From the NCBI GenBank assembly GCA_009797885.1, contig WNKP01000011.1, forward strand, positions 62,001 through 126,000: DNA of 64,000 nt, written 5' to 3'. Under the pieces are notes generated by a model. It had not been told where the DNA came from and made no database searches. It saw only the letters and a program-made list of their open reading frames with translations. Shown here piece after piece: positions 17,066 to 24,866 of this stretch (positions are counted from its first letter, which is position 1; each line of letters starts with the position of its first letter). A program made the position numbers and the translations under genes. Source of the DNA: Flavobacteriaceae bacterium GF1. GTDB lineage: Bacteria; Bacteroidota; Bacteroidia; Flavobacteriales; Flavobacteriaceae.

Positions 17066-18028
17066 CTAAATCTCGTAATAAAAAGCATCACGCAATACCT
17101 CCAAGCTCTTGGGCACGGCCGTATCAGGGGATTCCAAGCCTTCAAACTCAAGTGATATCCATCCTTTGTATCCCACATCCCGCATCATTTGACCAATGGC
17201 AGGATAATCGATGTCCAATGAATACCATTTACCTCCGCCATAATAGGTTTTGGCTTGAACTAGGAAAGTTTGGGGGGCCATAAGCTTCAACTGTTCCTCA
17301 CGATTTTCCAAAAAGTTGCCCGTGTCCAAGGTCATTTGCAACCAAGGACTGTCAATGGCGTCCACAATTCTCTTCACGCCTTCCGCAGTGCGTCCCAATC
17401 CCCAGTGGTTTTCCAAGCCCAGGACCACTCCACACTTTTCTGCAGTTGGAATGCATGCTGCAATGGAATCGATCACCCATTTAAAGCCATCTTCATCCGT
17501 ATAGCCTTCCAGTGTCGGTTCAATACCCTTATTGGCCATGAGATCGTCGAAGTTCTTTGAGGTTCCCCAGCGTCCGGTATTCAATCGCATTGTGGGTATG
17601 CCCAAGGCATAGGCCAATTCTATCTGCCTGATCGTTTTGGCAATGTTCTCGTCACGTTTTTCCTTTTCGGGGTAAACATAGCCCTGATGTGTGCTGAACC
17701 CCATGAGGTCCAATCCAGCGTGAAAGGCACGCTTCTTGAGGTTTTGCAGATAGCTGTTCTCTTCGGAGGTCATCTGTACCAACAGTAGTTCAATGCCGTC
17801 AAAACCCATAGCTGCGGCCTTATCAATGCACATTTCGATCGGCACGTCTTCCTTGGGACCGTTAAACTGCCAAAACGAATAGGTCGAAACCCCAATGGGA
17901 TTTCTTCTGATATTGTCCTGTTTTTCAACTTTTGGTGCTTCTTTAGGTTCGGGAGAGGTGCAGGCTCCCAATACGGTTGCCATGCCAAAAGCGGAGGCAT
18001 TTTGGAGGAATTTTCTACGGTCTGTCAT
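17066..18028 (-). CDS. Sugar-phosphate isomerase/epimerase-like TIM barrel protein, exported
   Basis: 320 residues of the xylose-isomerase-like TIM barrel family. The N-terminus carries a twin-arginine-type motif (TDRRKFLQNASAFGMATVLG) ending at GACTS, suggesting Tat export as a lipoprotein. Barrel landmarks are GFDGIELLLVQMTSE near 95, AGLDLMGFSTHQG near 125, MRLNTGRWG near 165, LGLENHWGLGRT near 225, MTLDTGNFLENRE near 255 and GWISLEFEGLES near 300. Such proteins often act in sugar or inositol degradation. It is the only minus-strand gene in the array and resembles core metabolic genes more than cassette cargo. Confidence 0.85.
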   Translation of the reverse strand: MTDRRKFLQNASAFGMATVLGACTSPEPKEAPKVEKQDNIRRNPIGVSTYSFWQFNGPKEDVPIEMCIDKAAAMGFDGIELLLVQMTSEENSYLQNLKKRAFHAGLDLMGFSTHQGYVYPEKEKRDENIAKTIRQIELAYALGIPTMRLNTGRWGTSKNFDDLMANKGIEPTLEGYTDEDGFKWVIDSIAACIPTAEKCGVVLGLENHWGLGRTAEGVKRIVDAIDSPWLQMTLDTGNFLENREEQLKLMAPQTFLVQAKTYYGGGKWYSLDIDYPAIGQMMRDVGYKGWISLEFEGLESPDTAVPKSLEVLRDAFYYEI

Positions 18029-18293
18029 TTTGATTGGATTAAGTATCCCTTAAAGATAGCGATTAACTTCATTTCGTTTATAATGGATATTCCAATAAGG
18101 ATTATTTGGCAAACCATATGTTTTACATAGTTACCATTGGCTTTGATGGTTTCTTGAAATAGGTGTAATTTGAATCCTTATGGAGCACTCCTTTTGATAT
18201 ATTTACTGAAGAGGATGGAAAATCGACGCATTGGATTTAGGATGGGAATCCTTAATTTGATGGTTGTAACGTGAATTTAGAATAAGAAAATTA

Positions 18294-18434
18294 CGTCAGT
18301 TTGAGTGTTTTTGCGATAACAAAAATGTATCGAAAACCTGCCTGACGGCGAGGCAGGCAAGTAATTTTCTTGCAAAATCCTAATTTCGATACAATTTTTC
18401 TTCATTTTATTACGAAAAACCACTCAATTTGACG
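18294..18434. repeat. 141-bp imperfect palindromic repeat (MITE/REP-like)
   Basis: The ends CGTCAGTTTGAGTG and CACTCAATTTGACG are near-perfect inverted repeats. Moving in, TGTATCGAAA (18326-18335) pairs with TTTCGATACA (18384-18393), and the centre has a second stem CCTGCCT ... AGGCAGG (18338-18358). The whole element could fold into one long hairpin. It lies in the 540-base gene-free stretch 18029-18572, whose remainder shows no clear gene; part is presumably upstream sequence for the two flanking genes. The mobile nature is inferred from structure; no transposase is present. Confidence 0.75.
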
Positions 18435-18572
18435 GATTTTGGTTGATAAAAAATGTAGGGTCGATGTTAGTTATAGAAAAAACAACCTGCACACGCCCAA
18501 GTGTTCGGGTTTATGCAGACCAAACCCTGCTCCACTTGTACAAAACGTGGCCTAGCCCTTAAAAAGAAGCAA

Positions 18573-19337
18573 ATGATAAGACCTTACGTACTGGCAGATA
18601 CCAATTGGAAACATTTAAAGAATGAAAAATTTGATTTAGCCGTACTTCCCTGGGGGGCCACAGAAGCCCATAATTACCATTTACCCTACTCGACCGATGT
18701 CATTGAGGGAACGGCAATTGCGGAAGAAGCCGGAAGGATTGCCTGGGAGAAAGGAGCCAAAGTCATCATATTGCCTACAATTCCATTTGGGGTCAATACC
18801 GGACAGTCCGACATCTACCTGGATATGAATTTGAACCCAAGTACCCAATTCGCTATTTTAAAAGACATCATTGGCGTATTGGACCGTCAAGGAATCCAAA
18901 AATTTATGATTTTGAACAGTCATGGGGGAAATAACTGGAAATCAATCGTTAGAGAGCTTGGACTGCTATTTCCAAAAATGTTTTTATGTGTTGGCGAATG
19001 GGTAAAGGTTGTCGATAGAAATGATTTTTTCGATGATCCGGGAGACCATGCCGACGAAATGGAAACAAGTCTTATGCTTCATTTGGCCCCTGAATTGGTC
19101 CTGCCAAAAGAAGATTGGGGCGACGGAATTGAGAAAAAAAACAAAATAAAAGCGTTTAATGAGGGTTGGGCTTGGACGGAAAGGCCTTGGAGTCAAATAA
19201 GTGAGGATACTGGAGTGGGAAATCCCAAAGCATCGACCAAAGCAAAGGGGGAACACTTTTTCAATGCTATTTGTAGTAAGTTGGGGGACCTACTAGTGGA
19301 AATCTCAATTGCAGATACCAAAAACCTTTATGAATAA
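18573..19337 (+). CDS. Creatininase-family amidohydrolase
   Basis: 254 residues from the ATG at 18573 (MIRPYVLADTNW); an upstream in-frame ATG at 18501 only adds a Cys-rich non-conserved tail. Creatininase-family metal ligands are visible: LPWGATEAHNYHLPYSTD near 30-45 (Glu, His, Asp), ILNSHGGNNW near 115, and a D/E cluster in DPGDHADEMETSLML near 155. The family cleaves cyclic or linear amides such as creatinine or formamidopyrimidine precursors; the substrate is not evident. It is followed by the collapsed site 12. Confidence 0.85.
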   Translation: MIRPYVLADTNWKHLKNEKFDLAVLPWGATEAHNYHLPYSTDVIEGTAIAEEAGRIAWEKGAKVIILPTIPFGVNTGQSDIYLDMNLNPSTQFAILKDIIGVLDRQGIQKFMILNSHGGNNWKSIVRELGLLFPKMFLCVGEWVKVVDRNDFFDDPGDHADEMETSLMLHLAPELVLPKEDWGDGIEKKNKIKAFNEGWAWTERPWSQISEDTGVGNPKASTKAKGEHFFNAICSKLGDLLVEISIADTKNLYE

Positions 19338-19340
19338 AAA

Positions 19341-19374
19341 CACTACGCCGCAAATCATAGCCGAGACGTTCATA
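19341..19374 (+). repeat. attC-like site 12 (collapsed)
   Basis: CACTACGCCGC joins directly to AAATCATAGCCGAGAC and core GTTCATA (19368-19374). The left inner arm and loop present in other sites are missing, as if deleted between repeated CGC bases. What remains is the right half with an arm remnant. Confidence 0.65.
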
Positions 19375-19386
19375 TTGATTTAAAAA

Positions 19387-19842
19387 ATGAATATTGAGTT
19401 ACTACATAAGGAAAGTAAGCTATTGGAAAGGGGAATTGAATACTTCTGGAAACAATGGGGAAACGAATCAAATTTTGATTTTTATAAAAATTGTATTGAA
19501 AATTCAATCGCTGATAATAAATCCTTGCCAAAGTTTTACCTCATGCTCGATAAAGAGAAAATTATTGGTTCCTATGCATTATTGACAAATGACCTGATAA
19601 GCAGGCAAGATCTATTTCCTTGGTTTGCTTGTCTATTCGTTGATGAAAGTTATCGGAACCAGGGTTTGGCCAATGAATTGATACAACATGGTATCGACGA
19701 ATCCCGAAAAGGAGGGTTTGACAATCTCTATCTTTCAACAGCATTGAATGATTTTTATGAAAAAAAAGGATGGAAATACCATTCCCAGGGGTTTACGGCC
19801 TTTGGGGATAGTATTAAAATCTATTCAAAAAAACTGAATTAA
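19387..19842 (+). CDS. GNAT-family N-acetyltransferase, cassette gene
   Basis: 151 residues with the GNAT core: FACLFVDESYRNQGLANELI near 80-95, where NQGLANELI is the acetyl-CoA pyrophosphate-binding loop (QxxGxA), then NLYLSTALNDFYEKKGW near 120. Substrate unknown. Acetyltransferases of this size are frequent in gene-cassette pools. The gene starts 12 bases after the site 12 core and fills its cassette. Confidence 0.85.
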   Translation: MNIELLHKESKLLERGIEYFWKQWGNESNFDFYKNCIENSIADNKSLPKFYLMLDKEKIIGSYALLTNDLISRQDLFPWFACLFVDESYRNQGLANELIQHGIDESRKGGFDNLYLSTALNDFYEKKGWKYHSQGFTAFGDSIKIYSKKLN

Positions 19843-19843
19843 A

Positions 19844-19907
19844 AACTAAAACCAATAATGGCCATGATTCATAGCGACGCTGCAAATCATAGCCGAGACT
19901 GCTGTGT
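19844..19907 (+). repeat. attC-like site 13 (compact)
   Basis: Arm close to AAAACCAAT, inner arm AATGGCCATGATTCAT, short loop, inner arm AAATCATAGCC, spacer GAGACT, and a mutated core GCTGTGT (C for the first T of GTT). The arms do not pair well, so this site may be inactive. Confidence 0.75.
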
Positions 19908-19932
19908 ACAAGCCAAAACCATAGATCATTTG

Positions 19933-20727
19933 ATGCAATACACTCCCTCACCAAACCTTTCAAAATATATCAAGCATTATCTTTTGTTTGAGATTAGCAA
20001 CAGTGATAAGAAACGGTATAGACATTTTGCAAACGGTCATAATGGATTGGTATTCAGTTTCAATACAAAAGGATTCGTTTCACTTCACTCGGAAAACCCA
20101 TTACCTGAAACGTTCTTATTTGGTCAAGTCTCGGAATATCAGGACTTTTTTATTGAAGGAGCTACATCAGTTGTCATCGTGCTCTTTCAACCTTTGGGTT
20201 TATTTGCCCTCACCGGTATGCATTCCTCCCTATTTACAAATCGAATGGAAGATGCCCCTTCGGTTTTAGGGAAAGGGATTTCGGGACTTCAAGAAAACCT
20301 TTTTTATAGTGCTGATGCCATAGACATGATTGGTTGCCTAAATTCATTTTTTACTAAAAAATTCGATGAACTTACCTATGACCATAACCCCTATATCCTG
20401 AACTTCGTATCACTGGCCCTCAAAAAAAAGGGTGATATCCTGGTCAATGACCTTTGTAGCCAAATCGGTGTAAATGAACGAAAAATGCAAAGGTTGTTTT
20501 CCGAGCAAATAGGCGTTAATCCCAAAACATTCCTTAGGAACATTAAATTACACTCCTTTCTTGGCCTTACGAAAGACAAAACACAAAGTTCGCTGACCAA
20601 ATTAGGTCTCGAAGCAGGCTATTACGACCAAGCACACCTTATTAGGGAATTTAAAAAAACTGTTGGTCTTACGCCATCAACGTATTTAAAATCAAAACGA
20701 TTGGCCGTAAACCTTGTTCAAATTTAG
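19933..20727 (+). CDS. AraC-family transcriptional regulator, cassette gene
   Basis: 264 residues from the ATG at 19933; the frame extends upstream to 19858, but that DNA is site 13. N-terminal sensory domain of the DUF6597 type (SKYIKHYLLFEIS, FFIEGATSVVIVLFQPLGLF). The C-terminal AraC helix-turn-helix pair is at about 170-255 (LCSQIGVNERKMQRLFSEQI, LGLEAGYYDQAHLIREFKKT, VGLTPSTYLK). Ligand and targets unknown. The final codons overlap the left arm of site 14. Confidence 0.85.
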   Translation: MQYTPSPNLSKYIKHYLLFEISNSDKKRYRHFANGHNGLVFSFNTKGFVSLHSENPLPETFLFGQVSEYQDFFIEGATSVVIVLFQPLGLFALTGMHSSLFTNRMEDAPSVLGKGISGLQENLFYSADAIDMIGCLNSFFTKKFDELTYDHNPYILNFVSLALKKKGDILVNDLCSQIGVNERKMQRLFSEQIGVNPKTFLRNIKLHSFLGLTKDKTQSSLTKLGLEAGYYDQAHLIREFKKTVGLTPSTYLKSKRLAVNLVQI

Positions 20728-20781
20728 GGCCATACCCATTGTCGGTTTTGTACAATTTCCCGTAAAAACCAATCGTTAGCT
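20713..20781 (+). repeat. attC-like site 14 (degraded)
   Basis: Arm CTTGTTCA (20713-20720) complements its cassette start TGTACAAG (19905-19912) at 7 of 8 positions. The inner arm GGGCCATACCCATTG is followed by an eroded right half and core GTTAGCT (20775-20781). Confidence 0.55.
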
Positions 20782-20803
20782 TTACCGGGCAATTTATAAT
20801 CAT

Positions 20804-21760
20804 ATGGATAATCTGAATATTTCCGTAGCCCAATTTCAACCTAGGAACGGTGACAAAGCCTATAACTTATCGGTAATCAGAAAACTCTCCGAAAAAGCCA
20901 AATCCAACGGAGCGGACGTAATTAGTTTTCACGAGATGTCGATTACCGCCTACACCTACACCAAGGACTTGAGCTTGGAACAGTTAACGGATTTGGCAGA
21001 AGAAGTTCCCAGCGGAAAAAGCACACAGGAATTGATTGCCATTTCCAAGGCGTCGGACATTCCGGTTTTGGCCGGTTTAGTGGAAAAATCGGATGGGTCA
21101 CTGTTCAATACGTATATCTGTGTTACTGGAGAGGGATTGGTGGCAAAGTATCGAAAAATACATCCTTTTATCAGCAAGCATATGTCTCCAGGACAGGAAT
21201 ATTGCGTCTTCGAATTACTGGGTTGGAAATGTGGAATCCTTATCTGTTACGATAACAATGTCATCGAAAATGTTCGGGCCACGAGCCTTTTGGGAGCGGA
21301 AATCATTTTTGCACCCCATGTTACGGGCTGTACACCTTCCGCAATGCCACACCGCGGTTATGTTGCCGATACCTATTGGGAAAACCGTGAGAACGACCCT
21401 GTTTCACTGAGGTTGGAATTCGACGGCCCAAAAGGCAGGCGTTGGTTAATGCGCTGGCTACCCGCAAGAGCATACGATAATGGGGTGTATTACGCATTTA
21501 CAAACCCCATTGGCTATGATGGTGAACACCTAAAAAACGGAAATTCCATGATACTAGATCCCTATGGAGAAGTTTTGTCCGAAATAAAATCCTTTCAAGA
21601 TGAAATTACCATTTCAAAAATCACCAAGGAAAAAATCAAACGCTCTGGGGGATGGAGGTATAAAAATGCCAGAAAACCTGAACTTTATAAGGACATCATT
21701 GGTAGGGACCATAAATCGACCACTTCTCCGATCTGGTTGACAAATTCCCAAAACGAGTGA
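20804..21760 (+). CDS. Nitrilase-superfamily carbon-nitrogen hydrolase, cassette gene
   Basis: 318 residues with the Glu-Lys-Cys triad of the nitrilase superfamily: ISFHEMSITAY near 45 (Glu), KYRKIHPFISK near 115 (Lys), and CGILICYDNNVIENVR near 145 (Cys in LICYD). GNSMILDPYGEVLSEI near 245 is the usual C-terminal strand. Likely an amidase or carbamoylase; the substrate is unknown. It is among the larger cargo genes in the array. Confidence 0.88.
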   Translation: MDNLNISVAQFQPRNGDKAYNLSVIRKLSEKAKSNGADVISFHEMSITAYTYTKDLSLEQLTDLAEEVPSGKSTQELIAISKASDIPVLAGLVEKSDGSLFNTYICVTGEGLVAKYRKIHPFISKHMSPGQEYCVFELLGWKCGILICYDNNVIENVRATSLLGAEIIFAPHVTGCTPSAMPHRGYVADTYWENRENDPVSLRLEFDGPKGRRWLMRWLPARAYDNGVYYAFTNPIGYDGEHLKNGNSMILDPYGEVLSEIKSFQDEITISKITKEKIKRSGGWRYKNARKPELYKDIIGRDHKSTTSPIWLTNSQNE

Positions 21761-21770
21761 AAAAGACGCC

Positions 21771-21940
21771 AGTGCACAACACGGTGCATAATCAATTGCC
21801 ACTGAATTCCTAAAACGGAATCCTTTGTAATTAATTACCTTTACCGTTTACGGACATTTTCCGTTTTTATGCCTTCCTCCTGCCCCAATAGTCATCGGGA
21901 CTTCGAAGGCAATAATCCATCATGGACCGGACCATTGCCC
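21771..21940 (+). repeat. attC-like site 15 (long type)
   Basis: 170 bp: arm AGTGCACAAC, inner arm ACGGTGCATAATCAATTGC, long loop with a CGGAAT/ATTCCG-type stem, inner arm AATCCATCATGGACC, spacer GGACC, core ATTGCCC (21934-21940) with A for G. Confidence 0.65.
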
Positions 21941-21961
21941 GTAATTTAAGAAACCTAGAAA

Positions 21962-22375
21962 ATGGAAAAGCATTTTGAACTTTCTGACGCTGAATTTGAA
22001 CAAAAATTCGTTACATGCGAATTAAACCCTTCTCATTTTTCCCATGAAGCCCATTTACGGTTGGCATGGATACATATTGACAACTATGGAATAAAACAAG
22101 CGGAAAAAAACATCCCCTACCAATTACAGAAGTTTGTGAACCATGTTGGAGCAAAAGGTAAATTCAATATGACGTTGACCTTGGCCGCGGTTAAAGCGGT
22201 TTATCATTTTATGCTCAAATCGAATGCTGATAATTTCAAGGACTTTATTGCTGAATTTCCCCGGTTAAAATATAATTTCAAGGAGTTGATGGGTTATCAT
22301 TACGGATTTGACATTTACCATTCGAATTTGGCAAAAACAGCATTTTTAGAACCGGACTTGATTCCGTTCGATTAA
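21962..22375 (+). CDS. Small conserved-looking cytoplasmic protein of unknown family, cassette gene
   Basis: 137 residues, no signal peptide or membrane helix, mainly helical. Distinctive stretches are NPSHFSHEAHLRLAWIHI (two His near 25-30) and MTLTLAAVKAVYHFMLKSN. His-rich spacing and an acidic C-terminus are visible, but I recognise no named domain. It fills its cassette between sites 15 and 16. Confidence 0.6.
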   Translation: MEKHFELSDAEFEQKFVTCELNPSHFSHEAHLRLAWIHIDNYGIKQAEKNIPYQLQKFVNHVGAKGKFNMTLTLAAVKAVYHFMLKSNADNFKDFIAEFPRLKYNFKELMGYHYGFDIYHSNLAKTAFLEPDLIPFD

Positions 22376-22386
22376 AAAACAAAAAC

Positions 22387-22521
22387 CACTGGAGACAATA
22401 GGTTTAGCTCTTGTTGGATTCCCAAAAACGGAATTCATCCCAGATTTGTTATCTTAATGACCCAAGGGACCATTTCCTTTGGAAAATTCGGCAACACATA
22501 AACATTGGCCACAAGTTGGGA
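22387..22521 (+). repeat. attC-like site 16 (diverged)
   Basis: Left arm around GGAGACAAT, then AGGTTTAGCTCTTG. The right end reads ACATTGGCCACAA then core GTTGGGA (22515-22521). The left arm ends in CAAT, which pairs with the ATTG that replaces GTTG at the start of this cassette (21934), a possible compensatory change. Confidence 0.5.
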
Positions 22522-22544
22522 ATCCCTCAAAACCCTATACTGAA

Positions 22545-23009
22545 ATGAGTGAAGCACAACATCCCATGGTGGAATGTCAAATGATGATAAGAAAACCGAT
22601 TTCGGAGGTTTTTCGGGCGTTTGTTGACCCAAAGCTAACCACCATGTTTTGGTTCACAAAGTCAAGTGGGAAACTTGAAAAAGGTAAAACCGTTACTTGG
22701 GAATGGGAAATGTATGGTGTAGCCGACCAAATAAAAGTGGTTGAACTTGTACCCGATGAAAAAATAATAATCGAATGGGACAATCCGACCACAACTGTGG
22801 AATTTGAGTTTTTGGAATTAGCCAACGAAACGACCTATGTTGTAATCAAAAATTACGGATTCCATCAAACTGGAAATGATTTGATTGAAGCAGTTAAAAA
22901 TAACACGGGTGGATTTACAACAGTTTTGGACGGCTTAAAAGCGTACCTTGAGTTTGGAATCAAATTGAATTTGGTGAAAGACAAATTCCCGCAAATTCAA
23001 CAGAAATAA
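22545..23009 (+). CDS. SRPBCC / AHSA1-family protein, cassette gene
   Basis: 154 residues from the ATG at 22545. The open frame begins at 22479, but that part precedes the cassette core and is rejected. START/AHSA1 fold: ISEVFRAFVDPKLTTMFWFT, VTWEWEMYGVADQIKVVEL, KIIIEWDNPTTTVEFEF and the C-terminal helix VLDGLKAYLEFGIKLNLV. These bind hydrophobic ligands or act as Hsp90-activator-like domains. A related core-genome AHSA1 protein is encoded at 33400. Confidence 0.82.
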   Translation: MSEAQHPMVECQMMIRKPISEVFRAFVDPKLTTMFWFTKSSGKLEKGKTVTWEWEMYGVADQIKVVELVPDEKIIIEWDNPTTTVEFEFLELANETTYVVIKNYGFHQTGNDLIEAVKNNTGGFTTVLDGLKAYLEFGIKLNLVKDKFPQIQQK

Positions 23010-23013
23010 AACC

Positions 23014-23183
23014 TGCGGCCAACAAGGGCTCTAATTCATTGCGGCATTCTTGCTAACTTTAAACCCAATAACCAATAATTCGGCTGGATTTCGATGAAAC
23101 AGTTCTGCAAAAAAGCACCTTCCGCGCGCAATTTTAAATTGCAGGTCGGACACAATAACGAAATCATGGCCGATACGTTGGGC
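23014..23183 (+). repeat. attC-like site 17 (long type)
   Basis: 170 bp: arm TGCGGCCAAC, inner arm AAGGGCTCTAATTCATTGC, loop with a GCGCGCAATTTTAAATTGC stem, inner arm GAAATCATGGCC, spacer GATAC, core GTTGGGC (23177-23183). Confidence 0.85.
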
Positions 23184-23188
23184 ATCAT

Positions 23189-23959
23189 ATGAAAAGAACT
23201 CAATTCATAATTCCAATCTTACTCCTTCTAGCCTCTTGTTTTCAAGAAGAAGCATCTACCTTCCATGAAGGTAACCTGTGGAAAATTACATCAAAAAACG
23301 GAACGGAATCCTATATTTTTGGCACTGTTCATTTATATCCGAGAAGTGAATTGAAACTATCTGAAAATGCAATTGCCATACTTACAGAATGCAGTACACT
23401 AGCTTTGGAAAGGGACGTGACCAACACATTTGAACAGCAAAAGTTCATGGATTTTGAAATGCCCAAAATCCTCACAGAAAGTTATAAGGTAATTATCTCT
23501 GAGTATGGAAACGAATTGGTTACAATGGAGAACCAACTCATAAAAACAGCTAAGGACAACGGAATTAGAATTACTGGACTTGAAACGACAGACGAAATCT
23601 TAAGGATATTGACCAACCTGAACGAAATCGAAATTCCTCAAGCCAATTTTGAAAAGGACAAAATGCTTCAAGCATATCAACAAAGCCTAAAGATGTATAA
23701 AAAAGAACAAATCAAGTCTTTTAAAGACAGCCTTATATTTCAAATGCCCAAAAGAATGACCAAATTGATCGTTGACCAAAGAAATAGAAACTGGATTGAT
23801 GACTTAGTTGGTCTCGTCGAAAATGAACCGGCTTTTATAGCTGTTGGAATGGGACATCTAGGTGGCGAGCAAGGACTCTTACAACTTCTTGCGGCAAAAG
23901 GCTACAAACCGATTAGAATGGAAATAAAAAATAAGCCGCCCAACACGGTATATAACTAA
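23189..23959 (+). CDS. TraB/GumN-family lipoprotein, cassette gene
   Basis: 256 residues: signal peptide with LLASC lipobox, then the TraB/GumN hallmarks IFGTVHLYPRSEL near 50 and FIAVGMGHLGGEQGLLQLL near 225. Bacterial members of this family are TIKI-like putative metalloproteases or pheromone-shutdown relatives. The final codons (KPPNTVYN) are encoded by the left half of site 18. Cassette ends GTTGGGCATC (23177) and GCCGCCCAAC (23935) are complementary at 8 of 10. Confidence 0.85.
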   Translation: MKRTQFIIPILLLLASCFQEEASTFHEGNLWKITSKNGTESYIFGTVHLYPRSELKLSENAIAILTECSTLALERDVTNTFEQQKFMDFEMPKILTESYKVIISEYGNELVTMENQLIKTAKDNGIRITGLETTDEILRILTNLNEIEIPQANFEKDKMLQAYQQSLKMYKKEQIKSFKDSLIFQMPKRMTKLIVDQRNRNWIDDLVGLVENEPAFIAVGMGHLGGEQGLLQLLAAKGYKPIRMEIKNKPPNTVYN

Positions 23960-24020
23960 TGTTTAGCGAAAAAATCTAAGTCGATTTTTCCGCAACTGAT
24001 TACACAGAAGTCCGTTAAGT
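23935..24020 (+). repeat. attC-like site 18
   Basis: 86 bp: arm GCCGCCCAAC (23935-23944), inner arm ACGGTATATAACTAATG, loop, right half eroded, core GTTAAGT (24014-24020). The arm matches its own cassette start 8/10 and the adjacent core only 5/10. Confidence 0.7.
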
Positions 24021-24039
24021 GCAATAGGAATGTGACATA

Positions 24040-24510
24040 ATGACGTCGTACAAAGGAAAACAAACCATCAAGCAACTTGAAAAAAGAAAAGGTGGCTATT
24101 TCTACTTAAAGCTTGACTCGAAAATCATTAATCAGTTTAGTAGAAAGCGAGCCACACGGATGATTTGTACAATTGACAAAGAAGTTTCCTATCGTTGTGG
24201 ATTGAACCATTTGGGAGATGGTAACTTTTATATCATTATTGCCGGAAAATACCTCAAGAAGTTGAACAAGGAAATAGGTAATGAGGTCAGCTATAAAATT
24301 GAGGAAGACCCCGACCAGCTTGGAGTGGAGATTCCCGAGGTGCTGACCGTTTTTTTGGGACAGGATTTGGAGGCCAAGGCTATTTTTGACAGACTCACTG
24401 ATGGAAAAAAGAGAAGTCTGATCTATAGTTTTGCCAAGATTAAGGACATTGACAAGCAAGTGAAGATCATTATTGACTTTTTGAATAAGGAAAGACATAA
24501 ACTGAAATGA
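24040..24510 (+). CDS. YdeI / DUF1905-domain protein, cassette gene
   Basis: 156 residues. The N-terminal barrel-like part is of the DUF1905 type (GGYFYLKLDSKIINQF, CTIDKEVSYRCGLNHLGDGN), followed by a YdeI/OmdA-like C-terminal helical part (VEIPEVLTVFLGQDLEAKAI, KKRSLIYSFAKIKDIDKQVK). YdeI-type proteins have been linked to resistance to cationic peptides in enterobacteria; a similar role here is conjecture. Cytoplasmic, no signal peptide. Confidence 0.75.
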   Translation: MTSYKGKQTIKQLEKRKGGYFYLKLDSKIINQFSRKRATRMICTIDKEVSYRCGLNHLGDGNFYIIIAGKYLKKLNKEIGNEVSYKIEEDPDQLGVEIPEVLTVFLGQDLEAKAIFDRLTDGKKRSLIYSFAKIKDIDKQVKIIIDFLNKERHKLK

Positions 24511-24866
24511 TAAAAGGCCAGTTCCCCAAAAAGCGTTCACGTAACAGGTGATGAAATTGCCAAATCCAGTAACCGACCCGAAAATCGATACCTAAAAACC
24601 TTTACTGGCGGTCTATACCCACCCTTACCTACCCATAAAAAACGGAAATGTTGCTCTATAAATAAAAAACATAGCGGAATAAAAGCTGGTTTTATACTTT
24701 TGCAGTACTGAAAATTCATTTTACGACATACAAGATTTCTTCTCCGAAAATCCCGCTTTTTTTCGAGTAGGTCCATCATTGGACAGATCCAATTCTTCAT
24801 AAGGGAGTGTAGTATCCAAGTGATACACCCTTAGACTTTACATATTCATTTAATAACCAGTACGAT
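24511..24866 (+). other. Gene-free stretch: probable degraded attC-like site 19 plus promoter
   Basis: No coding sequence is credible. CACGTAAC (24538-24545) complements the start of the preceding cassette, GTTAAGTG (24014-24021), at 7 of 8, and is followed by AGGTGATGAAATTGC, a diverged inner arm; the right half and core cannot be placed. TACTTTTG at 24695-24702 fits the Bacteroidota -7 box and could drive the SnoaL-like gene. Confidence 0.45.

Noticed and set aside
16847-17155. 102-codon plus-strand ORF across site 11
   Set aside because: It begins inside the end of the previous gene, runs through attC-like DNA and into the antisense of the TIM-barrel gene; no sign of coding constraint.
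19858-19932. N-terminal extension of the AraC regulator
   Set aside because: The frame is open by chance through site 13 (it would encode MAMIHSDAANHSRDCC); AraC homology begins after 19933.
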